From the NCBI GenBank assembly GCA_937952305.1, contig CALFZO010000081.1, positions 49,024 through 113,023 of the forward strand: a DNA stretch of 64,000 nt, given 5' to 3'. The stretch is from an uncultured Anaerolineales bacterium. Its GTDB lineage: Bacteria > Chloroflexota > Anaerolineae > Anaerolineales > UBA6663. Of this stretch, positions 50,721 to 59,347 are shown piece after piece. Below the pieces are notes generated by a model, which searched no databases, was not told the origin of the DNA, and saw nothing but the letters and a program-made list of their open reading frames with translations. The translations under genes were made by a program, and so were the position numbers. How positions within the stretch are numbered: position 1 is the stretch's first letter; every line of letters begins with the position of its first letter.

Positions 50721-52004
50721 CTAATCGGAGCCGGGCGCCAGGTCATTGATGCGGATGGCCGCGGCATGCCGATGGGCGTCCATGCCCTCGTACGTCGCTT
50801 GAGCCGCAGCATAGCGCGCCAGCTTGATCGAGGCCGGCGTGTCCACCTCCATGTGGGTGATGATCTTCAGATACATTCCCACCCACAGCCCGCCCGTGTA
50901 CTGCGCGGCCGCGCCGGTGGGCAGGATGTGGTTCGGGCCCGCGATCTTGTCCGCGTAGACCTCGGGCGTGTTCTCGCCCAGGAAGAGCGAACCGTAATTG
51001 TGGAGCTGGGCGAGCACCGCGCGCGGGTCGCGGGTATGCACCTCGAGGTGTTCGGGCGCGTACTCGTCGGCGTAGCGGGCGGCGTCGGCCAGGCTGTCCA
51101 CCACCACCACCCGTCCGTGATCCTGCCAGGAGGCGCGGGCCACGGCCTCGGTGGTGCGCTCCTTGAGCTGCTTCTCGATCTCGACCAGGGTCTGGCGGGC
51201 CAGGGCTTCAGACGTGGTCACCAGGCAGCCGCGCGCGCTGGGGTCGTGCTCGCACTGGGCCAGCAGGTCGGCGGCCACGTAGTCGGCGCGGGCACTGTCA
51301 TCGGCCAACACCAGGCACTCGCTCGGCCCGGCCAGGAAGTCGATGCCCACCTCGCCGAAGATCTGGCGTTTGGCCTCGGCCACGTATTTGTTGCCGGGTC
51401 CCACCACCATGTTAACGCGCGCGATGGTCTCGGTGCCAAAAGCCATCGCGCCGATGGCCTGCACACCGCCCAGACAGTAGATCTCGTCGACGCCCATCTT
51501 GTAGAGCGTGTAGAGCACGCCGGGGCTGATGGCGCCGCTGCGGCCCGGTGAGCTGCAGGCGATGATGCGCTTGACGCCGGCCACCTTGGCCGGCATGACG
51601 GCCATCACGCCCGTGGTCAGACAAGGATAGCGGCCGGCCGGCAGATAGCAGCCGACCGATTCCACCGGCACCACGCGGTGGCCCATGCGCATCCCGGGCT
51701 TGATCTCGGTCTCGAAGGCGGTCAGCCGGTCCTTCTGGGCCTGGGCAAAGGCGCCCACCTGCTCGATGGCATAATCCAGCTCCTCCACCACGGCCGGCGG
51801 CAGCTCGTCCTTGGCCTTGGCCGCTTCTTCCATCGGGATACGGAAAGCCGGCGGATCGTAGTTGTCGAACTTCTTGGAATACAGGCGCAGGGCGGCATCG
51901 CCCTCAGCCTTCACGCGCCCCAGGATTTCGCGCACGGTCTCCTGCAGCTGGCGGGTATCTTCAGCCGTGACCGGCTTCTCAGCTTTGAGCTCTCGGTAGT
52001 ACAT
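50721..52004 (-). CDS. HisD-family NAD-dependent dehydrogenase (catabolic type; DHPS-3-dehydrogenase-like)
   Basis: 427 residues from the ATG at 52004, since aggag lies 6 nt before it. Zinc and catalytic residues of histidinol dehydrogenase are kept: LLAQCEHDPS (Gln, His), YAPEHLEVHTRD (Glu-His dyad near 320), DKIAGPNHILPT (Asp, His near 365), GMDAHRHAA (His near 413). The ending GPNHILPTGAAAQYTGGLWVGMYLK differs from biosynthetic HisD, where GPSHVLPT...FxK is usual, and resembles catabolic relatives such as HpsN (2,3-dihydroxypropane-1-sulfonate 3-dehydrogenase). There are no other his genes nearby. Inferred role: two-step oxidation of a primary alcohol to an acid with NAD+. Substrate not established. 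Confidence 0.82.
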   Translation of the reverse strand: MYYRELKAEKPVTAEDTRQLQETVREILGRVKAEGDAALRLYSKKFDNYDPPAFRIPMEEAAKAKDELPPAVVEELDYAIEQVGAFAQAQKDRLTAFETEIKPGMRMGHRVVPVESVGCYLPAGRYPCLTTGVMAVMPAKVAGVKRIIACSSPGRSGAISPGVLYTLYKMGVDEIYCLGGVQAIGAMAFGTETIARVNMVVGPGNKYVAEAKRQIFGEVGIDFLAGPSECLVLADDSARADYVAADLLAQCEHDPSARGCLVTTSEALARQTLVEIEKQLKERTTEAVARASWQDHGRVVVVDSLADAARYADEYAPEHLEVHTRDPRAVLAQLHNYGSLFLGENTPEVYADKIAGPNHILPTGAAAQYTGGLWVGMYLKIITHMEVDTPASIKLARYAAAQATYEGMDAHRHAAAIRINDLAPGSD

Positions 52005-52045
52005 GGGCAACTCCTGTGTGAAAAGTGAACCGTATCCCGGCTGGC

Positions 52046-52951
52046 TTACGGAAGCCGCAGCCGGTTATGGATGGCGAGCGGGCCGAGCCGCTTAAAACCT
52101 TCGCCGTGGGCCACGCCGTGTTGATAGATGGGGAACTGGCGGCCGCTGTCGCGCAACTGTTTCAGGCTTTGCGTCAGCCCGAGCGTGCCGAACTCCCGGG
52201 TCCGCGTCACGTGGTCCAGATCCAGCACCTCAGTCAGGAGGGTGGCGTGGTCGCCGGCCTGCTGCAGCACGCGGCCGTCCGGGTCAACGATCAGCGAACG
52301 GCCGCCGCCCAAGGGGCTGAGGCCGTTGAGCCCGATGAAGTAGCACTGGTTGACGATGGCCGTGGCCTGGCTGACCACCAGTTCCAGAGCGCGATCCGAA
52401 GTCGGCGTCAGGGTGGGCTGCAAGATGACCTCCGCGCCCAGCCAGGTGAGCGTGCGCGCCACTTCTGGGAACCACTGGTCATAGCAGATGCACAGCCCGA
52501 AGCGGCCGACCTCCGGGATGTCGAAGACGCAGAACTCATCGCCGGCTGTCGTTTCGGCCTCAAACGGCAGCCACGGGAACAGCTTGCGGTATTTGGCCGC
52601 GAGCTCGCCGGCGGGCGAGATCGCCAGGGCGGTGTTGTAGATGGCCTCGCCGGCCAGCTCGTACATTGAACCCGGCACCAGCCACTTTTGCGTCCGGCGC
52701 GCGATGGCGCACAACTCATCGGTGAGCGGACCCGGGATGGGCTGGGCGGTCTGACGCCAAGCCTCCGGCGGGTTGGCTGGCACAAACGGCACCGCGCCGG
52801 AGACCGCCAACTCGGGGAACAGCACCAACTGCACCCACGGGAAGCTGCGGGCGAGCTCGTCCATGACGACGCCCATCTGAGCGACGCTGGCGGCCGCATC
52901 CCAGGCCACCGGCGCCATCTGCACGGCCGCGATCCCGAATAAGCGCGCCAT
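52046..52951 (-). CDS. Nitrilase-superfamily carbon-nitrogen hydrolase
   Basis: 301 residues. The catalytic triad is visible: Glu in LVLFPELAVSG (about 45), Lys in AAKYRKLFPW (about 131) and Cys in GLCICYDQWFPEVAR (about 169). The segment GGGRSLIVDPDGRVLQQAGD (about 226-245) is the usual domain-end strand. The enzymes hydrolyse C-N bonds of amides, nitriles or carbamoyl compounds to acid and ammonia, and act as homo-oligomers. Here it probably handles an amide intermediate or side product. Starts 48 nt after the transaldolase gene. Confidence 0.85.
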   Translation of the reverse strand: MARLFGIAAVQMAPVAWDAAASVAQMGVVMDELARSFPWVQLVLFPELAVSGAVPFVPANPPEAWRQTAQPIPGPLTDELCAIARRTQKWLVPGSMYELAGEAIYNTALAISPAGELAAKYRKLFPWLPFEAETTAGDEFCVFDIPEVGRFGLCICYDQWFPEVARTLTWLGAEVILQPTLTPTSDRALELVVSQATAIVNQCYFIGLNGLSPLGGGRSLIVDPDGRVLQQAGDHATLLTEVLDLDHVTRTREFGTLGLTQSLKQLRDSGRQFPIYQHGVAHGEGFKRLGPLAIHNRLRLP

Positions 52952-52999
52952 AGGCGTTCTCTCGATCTCCGGCGGAGCCGGGCGGTTAAGGGCGCCGGC

Positions 53000-54052
53000 T
53001 CAGGCCAGCACCCGCCGGCGCTCGTCGGCCAGCGCCAGCACCCGCTTCCAGCTCTTGATGAAGCTGCTGCGGAAAAGCTGCACCGGGCCGAAACCTTCGA
53101 ACTCATCCGGGCTCAGGCCGTCGTCCAGGTAGCCGCGCCGGAAGTCCGGCAGTTTCTCGAGCAACTCGTCGATCACGCGCTGCGGCACCAGATTGAACAA
53201 GCGCTCCACCACCGGCGGGTCTTGGGCCAGGAGCTTGTCGGCCGTGCCCTCCCAGTTGATGGTGATGTACATCCGGCCGCCCACCAGTTCGGTGAAGTGG
53301 TGCAGGCCGCGCGAGCCGCCGCTGACGAAGTGGCAGCGGTAGCCACGCGCCTCCATGACGGCGTAGACCTTGCGCGCCGCGGCCAGACCGGCCTGGTGCA
53401 GCACGTCGGGCGAGATGTCGATCTGGTTGTCCGCCACGTACTTCTGCAAGAAGTCGTCGTAGATGCCGGCGATGTGCGACATGAACAACACCGGGGTCTG
53501 GCCAGACTCGCGGGAGACGCGCTCGTAAGTCTCGCACAGGGCGATCAGCTGGCTGACAGCGAAGATCTCGGTGGCGTTGATCGGCACACCCTGGGTGATG
53601 AGGGCCGCCATCGCCTTGAGACCGACCGTGGTCGCCGGGATCTTGCAGGCGATGTTGGGAGCCACGCGCCGGTTGGCCAACGACTCCTCGATCAGCTGCT
53701 CCGGGTCTTCCTCATCGATTGGGTCGCCCTGGATGCTGACGTAGCCGTAAACGCCCCCGGCCTGGGCCAGTTGCGGCTCGAACTTCGCGGCAATCGGCTT
53801 GACCAGCTTCTGCTGGAAGACAATGGCGGCCTGGTGGGCGTGCTCGGTTTCACGGATGGCCTCATCCAGCAGCGCCAGCGCGTACGGCCCCTCCGTTGGA
53901 TGATCCAGCATTTTCTGCGAGTAGGACGGGTTACTGGTGCAGCCCACCGCCCCTTCGGCGATGGCCCAATCCGCCTGCGCGCGGGTGGGGTTGTTGATCC
54001 AGAGCCGGGTGGGCGTCTGCCGCGCGACCCGGTGGAAATAACGCTCTGTCAT
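53000..54052 (-). CDS. Transaldolase family protein
   Basis: 350 residues from the ATG at 54052, which has gaggagga upstream; an earlier in-frame start at 54073 has no site. N terminus RLWINNPTRAQADWAIAEGAVGCTSNPSYSQK, the DxxT/NPS motif, then PNIACKIPATTVGLKAM (about 150-165, Schiff-base Lys in KIPAT). INATEIFAVSQLIALCE and VLFMSHIAGIYDDFLQ are the next barrel strands. Longer than TalB (about 316). Class I aldolase chemistry: transfer or cleavage of a ketose phosphate or an analogue. The neighbouring isomerase can feed it a ketose. Confidence 0.85.
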   Translation of the reverse strand: MTERYFHRVARQTPTRLWINNPTRAQADWAIAEGAVGCTSNPSYSQKMLDHPTEGPYALALLDEAIRETEHAHQAAIVFQQKLVKPIAAKFEPQLAQAGGVYGYVSIQGDPIDEEDPEQLIEESLANRRVAPNIACKIPATTVGLKAMAALITQGVPINATEIFAVSQLIALCETYERVSRESGQTPVLFMSHIAGIYDDFLQKYVADNQIDISPDVLHQAGLAAARKVYAVMEARGYRCHFVSGGSRGLHHFTELVGGRMYITINWEGTADKLLAQDPPVVERLFNLVPQRVIDELLEKLPDFRRGYLDDGLSPDEFEGFGPVQLFRSSFIKSWKRVLALADERRRVLA

Positions 54053-54074
54053 GATGACTCCTCCTCGCCCCACC

Positions 54075-54866
54075 TCAGCCGTTCGGGTAGGCGGTGCGGA
54101 ACTTAGCCACGGCTTCGGCCGCCAGCTTAGCCAGCGAGACTCCGTCGGCCATGACCGTCAGCAGCTGATAGCCTTTGTCGAACAGGTTTTGGGCCTGTTC
54201 CCAGGAGTTGGCCACAGTCGCCAGGGCCTTGCCGGAGCCCAGCACCCGCGCCTCGATGGAGGCGATGGCGGCCTTGACCGCGGGCTGGCTGGGGTCGGCG
54301 AAGTGGCCCAGGGAGGTGGCCAGGTCCATCGGGCCGATGAAAATTCCGTCCAGGCCGTCGACCTTTAGGATCTCGTCCAGGTTGGCCACAGCTTCCGGCG
54401 TCTCGACCGCGATCATGACGAAGATCTCGGCGTTGGCGTGGTCCAGGTAGGCGCGGATGTTCTGGCCGTAGCCGGCGGCGCGCGGGCTGCCGGCGATGCC
54501 GCGCACGCCCTGCGGAGGGTAACGGCAGGCGCGCACAGCGGCGGCGGCCTCGGCAGCCGTGTTGACGTACGGCACCAGGACGCCGGAGACGCCGGCATCC
54601 AGGATGCGCTTGAGGCTGACGAAGTCGTTCCACGGCGCGCGCACCAGCGGGGTCACGCCCGAGCCGTTCATGGCCTGGAGCTGGCTCACCAGGCTGGCGA
54701 TATCGCCGGGGCCGTGCTCCAAATCGATCAGCAGCCAGTCGAAACCGGCCCGGCTCATGATCTCGGCCGTGTACGGGCTGGCGATCTGCAGCCAGGCGCC
54801 CACCGTGCGGCGGCCGGCCCGGAGCTGATGTTTGAGCGGATTGGTGAACGGGGTGGCAGCGGGCAT
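54075..54866 (-). CDS. HpcH/HpaI-family aldolase
   Basis: 263 residues. QLRAGRRTVGAWLQIASPYTAEIMSRAGFDWLLIDLEHGP (about 14-50), TPLVRAPWNDFVSLKRILDAG (about 73-92), RGIAGSPRAAGYG, IAVETPEAVANLDEIL (Glu), GIFIGPMDLATSLGH (about 170-185) are the characteristic pieces of 2-keto-3-deoxyacid aldolase (metal Glu in AVETPE, Asp in GPMDL, and the Arg/His in LVRAPW and IDLEHGP). Cleaves 2-keto-3-deoxy acids to pyruvate plus an aldehyde. It starts 22 nt before the transaldolase. Confidence 0.9.
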   Translation of the reverse strand: MPAATPFTNPLKHQLRAGRRTVGAWLQIASPYTAEIMSRAGFDWLLIDLEHGPGDIASLVSQLQAMNGSGVTPLVRAPWNDFVSLKRILDAGVSGVLVPYVNTAAEAAAAVRACRYPPQGVRGIAGSPRAAGYGQNIRAYLDHANAEIFVMIAVETPEAVANLDEILKVDGLDGIFIGPMDLATSLGHFADPSQPAVKAAIASIEARVLGSGKALATVANSWEQAQNLFDKGYQLLTVMADGVSLAKLAAEAVAKFRTAYPNG

Positions 54867-54933
54867 ACGTTCCTCGCGAACTCCGGGGGCGGGCCGCCGC
54901 CCAGCCGGGCCGGCGGCTCCGCCCCTACGGGAA

Positions 54934-56355
54934 TCAGTCTCTGAACAGGATGGTCGGGATGTTCAGCAGGCGGCCGACCTCTTGCAGCTCACGCACGTAA
55001 TCGCCGGCGACGCCGGAGATATGGTTGGAGCCGAACTCGTCCACCAGATGCTCGAAATCCACGTCGACTTTGACAAACGCTGTCGGGAGTTGATGCCGGC
55101 CGCGGGCCGCCACAAAGGCCGCGTACTCGGCCTCCGTCGGCTCGACGGCCTCGCCCGGCAGGATGGCCAGGACATATTGGCCCGCCCGACGATACAGGCG
55201 CGCCAGGGTCAAGGTGCCGGGGGCCGCCCGGAAGTAGGTGATGGCGCCGCCGCCGGGCCGCATGGCCGGGCGCAGCTCCAGGCGGCGCATGTTCTCGGCC
55301 GGGTCGTTCGAACGGCCGGCGTACCACGAGCACATCCCGCCGCAGTTGGGCAGATAGATCGTGCGCGTCTCGGCGTTCAGATAGCTCAGGTCAGCGAACA
55401 AAGTCGGCAGACCGCCCGAGACGTGCTTGAGAATCTGCATCGTCAACGCGCCATCGCCATCGGCCTCGCAGGCCAACGCGAACGACTCTTTGCGGCCGGC
55501 GGCGTCGTAGGGACCGGGCATCAGCGCCGCCGACAGGCACTGCGGCACATAGTGGTTGGTCAGGTCCGGCATGCACTTGACCGCGCCGAAGTCCAGTTTC
55601 TTCTCTGCGATGATCTCCTTGGTGGCCAGATAGCAGCGCGCCTGGAAGGAGAGTTTGGCCGGCGTCAGGCCCTGGTCGTTGTAGCCGACGCTGGCCGTGG
55701 TCTGGCTGAGCCAGGCCACCATAGCCTCGGCTGGCGCTTCGGCCATGGCCTCGGCCCGGCGGATGATCTCCAGTTGGTCGATGTGCTCCACGTCCACGCC
55801 GAAGAGCTGCCGCCATTGCATCGGGTCGAAGGTGCCGGTGTCGATGCCCAGCGAACGCCCGCCAAACAGGCCGAAGACCTCGCCGCGCAGACGCCGCACC
55901 GCGGCGGCCGCCCGCAGAAACGGCAGGGCCTTCGGCCCCACCCGGCCGGTTTCGAAGTCCTCGCGGATGCGCAGGTGCGGGTAGCCGATCTGCGTCAGCG
56001 CGCCTCCAGCCCCCAGCAAGCCGACCGTGCCGTGCGTGCCGGCGTGCTGGTTGGAGACCAGGGCCGTGGGCAGGCTCAGGCGCTGGACGCCGCGCACCAC
56101 CAGGTTGGGCGCCGTCCAGCACGGGACGTGCGCGATGAAGGCCTCGACGCCGGCCGCCTGAAGCGCGTCCACCTGGGCGTCGATCTCCTCTTTGGCGCGC
56201 GCCACCTCGGCCGCCGCGTGCAACTCGATCGGCAGGCTGCCGAAGTAAGCCAGCGCCGCTTCGTGCCGCGGCACGGTCAGCCCCTTGAAGAGCCGCTCCC
56301 ACTCGTGGACCCGCTCATCGCCAAACGTGATCAAACCAACCTTGGGCGCGCTCAT
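54934..56355 (-). CDS. L-fucose/L-arabinose isomerase-fold protein
   Basis: 473 residues. N-terminal FGDERVHEWERLFKGL and IDAQVDALQAAGVEAFIAHVPCW (sensing/Rossmann part); VSNQHAGTHGTVGLLGAGGAL near 125; then the active domain with LDFGAVKCMPDLTNHYVPQC (about 255-275; Lys/Cys/Asp environment), ALACEADGDGALTMQIL (about 300, Glu/Asp metal ligands), NCGGMCSW (about 355) and a C-terminal HISGVAGDYVRELQEVGRLLNI. These match the FucI/AraA C-terminal fold, which uses Mn2+ to isomerise aldoses to ketoses. True FucI is longer (about 590). The substrate is unknown; sugars, uronates or sulfosugars are possible. Confidence 0.75.
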   Translation of the reverse strand: MSAPKVGLITFGDERVHEWERLFKGLTVPRHEAALAYFGSLPIELHAAAEVARAKEEIDAQVDALQAAGVEAFIAHVPCWTAPNLVVRGVQRLSLPTALVSNQHAGTHGTVGLLGAGGALTQIGYPHLRIREDFETGRVGPKALPFLRAAAAVRRLRGEVFGLFGGRSLGIDTGTFDPMQWRQLFGVDVEHIDQLEIIRRAEAMAEAPAEAMVAWLSQTTASVGYNDQGLTPAKLSFQARCYLATKEIIAEKKLDFGAVKCMPDLTNHYVPQCLSAALMPGPYDAAGRKESFALACEADGDGALTMQILKHVSGGLPTLFADLSYLNAETRTIYLPNCGGMCSWYAGRSNDPAENMRRLELRPAMRPGGGAITYFRAAPGTLTLARLYRRAGQYVLAILPGEAVEPTEAEYAAFVAARGRHQLPTAFVKVDVDFEHLVDEFGSNHISGVAGDYVRELQEVGRLLNIPTILFRD

Positions 56356-56365
56356 GGTACCAACC

Positions 56366-57142
56366 TCACTTCTCCATCTTCCGGGGGAAGGCCTGAATCA
56401 TCCGGCCGCCATCCGGGTAGATGCACTGCCCCATGATGTAACTCGAATCGTCGCTGGCCATGAACACACAGACCCGCGCGATCTCCTCGCACGAGGCGAT
56501 GTAGCCGATGGGCAGGCGCTCCATCAGCTGGTTGTGCTTGGCCTCATTGTTCACCACCCGCTGCATTAACTCGGTCATCACCGGGCCAGGCCCGACGGCA
56601 TTGACGCGGATGCCCTTGTCGATCAGGGCCAGGGCCATGGCCTTGGTCATCTGGTTGACGGCGCCCTTGGCCGCGCAGTATGGCACCTGGTCCGCCAGGG
56701 CCAACACGGCCATGACCGAGGAGATGTTGATGATGACGCCCGGCCGCTGCTGGGCGATCATGACGCGCGCCGCGGACTGGCTGAGCATGAACGTGCCCTT
56801 GAGGTCCACGCCCATCACCCAATCCCAGTCCGAGTCGGTGATGTCCATGAAATTGGCGCTGTGGTTGACGCCGGCGTTATTGACGACGATGTCGATGTGC
56901 TGGTAGCGGTCCACCGCGGCCTGCACCAGCCGCTCCACATCCGGGCGCTGGCTCACGTCGCACGTCACGAAAAAGGCGTCGCCGCCCTGGTCGCGGATAC
57001 CTTGCGCCACCGCCTCACCCAACTCGGCCGTCCGGCCGGCGAGCACGACCTTGGCGCCCTCTTTGGCATATTCCTGGGCCACCGCCACACCGATGCCCTT
57101 GGTGGCGCCGGTGACGATAGCAACTTTGTCTTGGAGCTTCAT
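56366..57142 (-). CDS. Short-chain dehydrogenase/reductase (SDR)
   Basis: 258 residues from the ATG at 57142; the frame is open for 63 residues before it without a family match, so this start is chosen. Rossmann motif VTGATKGIG (about 11-19), NNAG (about 89), catalytic Ser in IINISSVMAVLAL (about 137), Y-x3-K in PYCAAKGA (about 155), and the C-terminal GQCIYPDGGRMIQAF. NAD(P)-dependent oxidation or reduction of a sugar, polyol or hydroxy acid. The 197-base gap before it (57143-57339) could hold a promoter. Confidence 0.92.
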   Translation of the reverse strand: MKLQDKVAIVTGATKGIGVAVAQEYAKEGAKVVLAGRTAELGEAVAQGIRDQGGDAFFVTCDVSQRPDVERLVQAAVDRYQHIDIVVNNAGVNHSANFMDITDSDWDWVMGVDLKGTFMLSQSAARVMIAQQRPGVIINISSVMAVLALADQVPYCAAKGAVNQMTKAMALALIDKGIRVNAVGPGPVMTELMQRVVNNEAKHNQLMERLPIGYIASCEEIARVCVFMASDDSSYIMGQCIYPDGGRMIQAFPRKMEK

Positions 57143-57339
57143 GCGCGGTCTCTTTCTCGGGGGCCGGCCGGCGATTGCCGCTGGCCGGCCGAATGGCTGC
57201 TTACGCTGAGCGGACCGGTCCTCTGGGGGCCGGCCAGCCTCCGACTGCGCGGCGGTCAGCCTGAGCGGCGCCGGTCCCCGTGGAAGGAGGTCCGCCGATC
57301 CGCTCAGGCTGCTCAGTTCAGCCGCGGCCAAAACGAGCG
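57143..57339. other. 197-base gap with inverted and direct repeats before the SDR gene
   Basis: It holds a 7-bp hairpin gccggcc (57163-57169) and ggccggc (57183-57189) and two diverged direct copies (gctgagcggaccggtcc at 57205-57221; cctgagcggcgccggtcccc at 57260-57279). CCTGAGCG at 57260 is also inverted as CGCTCAGG at 57301. No TATAAT-like box or U-tract hairpin is seen. This is the largest gap of the cluster and the best place for an internal promoter or attenuator. Confidence 0.4.
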
Positions 57340-58152
57340 CTACTTCACCGGCGGTTTGACGCCCACCGGCCAGCGCTGCATGATGTCGTCGATCAGGGCG
57401 CAGACATTGTCCACCACGCCCGTCACCAGCTTCTCGCCCTTCGCGCGCGTCGCTTTGGTGGCGTCGCCGATGATGCCGTTGTCCAGCTCCTTGTACTCGG
57501 GCCGGGCAAAGGTGCCCTCAAAGTGGTACATCATGCCCGGACCGGGGCGTTGGCCGGGGGCAATGATGAACTTGCGGTCCACCAACGGCGTGCCGCCGCC
57601 CTTGGCGGCCTTGCTCATGTCGATGTACTGCGGATACAGGTACAGGCCCATCGAGGTCTCGGCCTCGTCGGCGTGCCACATGTAGTCCACCAGCGCGTTC
57701 TTGTCGTCGCGCAGGAAGTCATACCAGTGCAGGGACAACGTGAAGTGGCCGGCCAGCCCGAGCTTGTGCACGGCCACCAGCGTGGTCGAGACCTGGCCGT
57801 GGGCCGAGAGGATGATGAACTTGTTATAGCCGGAGACGGCCGCGCCCTGGATGATGTCGCACAGCAGGCCGATGTGGGTCTCGTAGCTGAGCGGGATGTT
57901 GCCGGGCATGTACCAGTGATGGTACGGGTGCGAGCCGTACATGGGCGTGTTGAGCAGCATCGCGCCCGACTTCTTGGCGATCAGCTCTGCCAGGCCGATC
58001 GCGTTGTAGTTGTCCACGCCGCAGGGCGCGTGGGGACCGTGCTGCTCGGTGGCCCCGATCGGCAGGATCGCCAGGTCACAGACCTCTTTGGCCCAGCCCA
58101 CCACTTCGCCGGCCGTCAACTCTGACCACCACAAAAACCGTCGCTCTTTCAT
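57340..58152 (-). CDS. Creatininase-family metallohydrolase
   Basis: 270 residues after aaagggagcacgac. LPIGATEQHGPHAPCGVDNYNA (about 29-50; metal-binding Glu, His and Asp), HPYHHWYMPGNIPLSYETH (about 73-91), ILSAHGQVSTTL (about 114; the usual NGHGGN is replaced by SAHGQ), and VDYMWHADEAETSMGLY (about 155-171; His, Asp, Glu). The fold is that of creatininase and of MftE, IolN-like 3-dehydro-inosose hydrolase and other lactam/amide hydrolases. The changed NGHGGN loop suggests a nonstandard substrate. In this cluster it may open a cyclic amide or cleave a diketone. Confidence 0.75.
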   Translation of the reverse strand: MKERRFLWWSELTAGEVVGWAKEVCDLAILPIGATEQHGPHAPCGVDNYNAIGLAELIAKKSGAMLLNTPMYGSHPYHHWYMPGNIPLSYETHIGLLCDIIQGAAVSGYNKFIILSAHGQVSTTLVAVHKLGLAGHFTLSLHWYDFLRDDKNALVDYMWHADEAETSMGLYLYPQYIDMSKAAKGGGTPLVDRKFIIAPGQRPGPGMMYHFEGTFARPEYKELDNGIIGDATKATRAKGEKLVTGVVDNVCALIDDIMQRWPVGVKPPVK

Positions 58153-58225
58153 TGTCGTGCTCCCTTTCTGAGTGTGAACATCGAGGCGCCGGTGGCGCGC
58201 TCAATAGGAAAAGTCGCCGGCCGCC

Positions 58226-59302
58226 TCAGGCGGCAGCGGCCATAGGCGTCAAGGGGCGGCTGACCCCCAGCTCGGCGCCCAGGACTTTCAGTTCTTCGTA
58301 AAGCTTCGGCGGGATCGGCAAGCCCTGCGCCCGGCGTTTCTGCGCCGTGCGATATTCGATCTCGCCCGGCAGGAACAGCTCCGCGTTCGGGTCCCGCATC
58401 GGCGCCGCCTTGAGGCGGGCGTAGAAGGCGCCCATGCGCGCCTGCATCTCCTCGGGCTGAATGATGGCGGCCAGGTTGAGCGCGATCATCAGGTGCCCGG
58501 TCAGGCTGGGGTCGTCCGGATGGGCATACATGCTCTTCATCTGATCCCCAAAGACGCCGCCCGTGATCAGGCCGCAGAGGATGTCCACGGCGTAGGACAA
58601 CCCCAGGCCCTTGAAGCCGCCCATCGGCAGGAGGAAACCGGCGAAAGCCTGGTCGGGGTCGTCGGTGGGCCGTCCGTCCTTATCCGTCGCCCAATCGAGC
58701 GGGATCTTCTCGCCTTTCTTGCTGGCCAGCAGCAATTTGCCGCCGGCCACCGCCGACAGGGACATATCCAGCACGAACGGGAAGTCGCCATAGGTGGGAA
58801 TGGCGATGGCGATCGGGTTGTTGCCCGTGATGGGCTTGCTCCCGCCGGGCGCCACGATGTTGGGGATGACGTTGGTCATGGCGATGCCGACCATGCCGCG
58901 CTCGGCCGCCAGGCGGGCATACAGGGCCGCCGCCCCAAAGTGATTGCTGCGGATGGCCCCGACCACGCCGACGTTGTGGATCTCGGCCAGCTCGATGGCG
59001 CGCAACATGGCATCGCGGCCGACCACAAAGCCCGGGCCGTCGTCGCCATCCATCACCTCCAGGCCTTGACTGCCCCGCAGCAGCCGCGTCTGAGGCCGCG
59101 GGTTCAGGGCGTGTTTGCGCAGGCGTTGCAGGTAGGCCGGCAGACGCAGGACGCCGTGCGAGTCGATCCCCCACAGATTGGTGTTGACGAGGCACCGGGC
59201 GCAGTACGCGGCATCGTCAGGCGCCAGACCGGCGCGCCGGAAGAGCTCGTCCACAAACGGCTCGAGGTCTTCCGGCCGGACCAGCACATCATTCTCAGCC
59301 AT
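58226..59302 (-). CDS. Ldh2/malate dehydrogenase-like (YlbC/ComC) oxidoreductase
   Basis: 358 residues. The Ldh2 fold is clear: ARCLVNTNLWGIDSHGVLRLPAYLQRL (about 35-62; DSHGV), VGAIRSNHFGAAALYARLAAERG (about 117-140; SNHFG), GMVGIAMTNVIPNIVAPGG, GNNPIAIAIP (NNP). This family uses NAD(P) to oxidise L-2-hydroxy acids such as (S)-malate, ureidoglycolate or sulfolactate; it is unlike classic lactate dehydrogenase in sequence. A good ribosome site (aggagaaag) precedes the start. It gives a hydroxyacid-to-ketoacid step that fits the downstream keto-acid aldolase. Confidence 0.9.
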   Translation of the reverse strand: MAENDVLVRPEDLEPFVDELFRRAGLAPDDAAYCARCLVNTNLWGIDSHGVLRLPAYLQRLRKHALNPRPQTRLLRGSQGLEVMDGDDGPGFVVGRDAMLRAIELAEIHNVGVVGAIRSNHFGAAALYARLAAERGMVGIAMTNVIPNIVAPGGSKPITGNNPIAIAIPTYGDFPFVLDMSLSAVAGGKLLLASKKGEKIPLDWATDKDGRPTDDPDQAFAGFLLPMGGFKGLGLSYAVDILCGLITGGVFGDQMKSMYAHPDDPSLTGHLMIALNLAAIIQPEEMQARMGAFYARLKAAPMRDPNAELFLPGEIEYRTAQKRRAQGLPIPPKLYEELKVLGAELGVSRPLTPMAAAA

Positions 59303-59347
59303 ACCAAGCTTTCTCCTGCTCGCGGCTCCCAGAGAGTCGCAAGCCGC

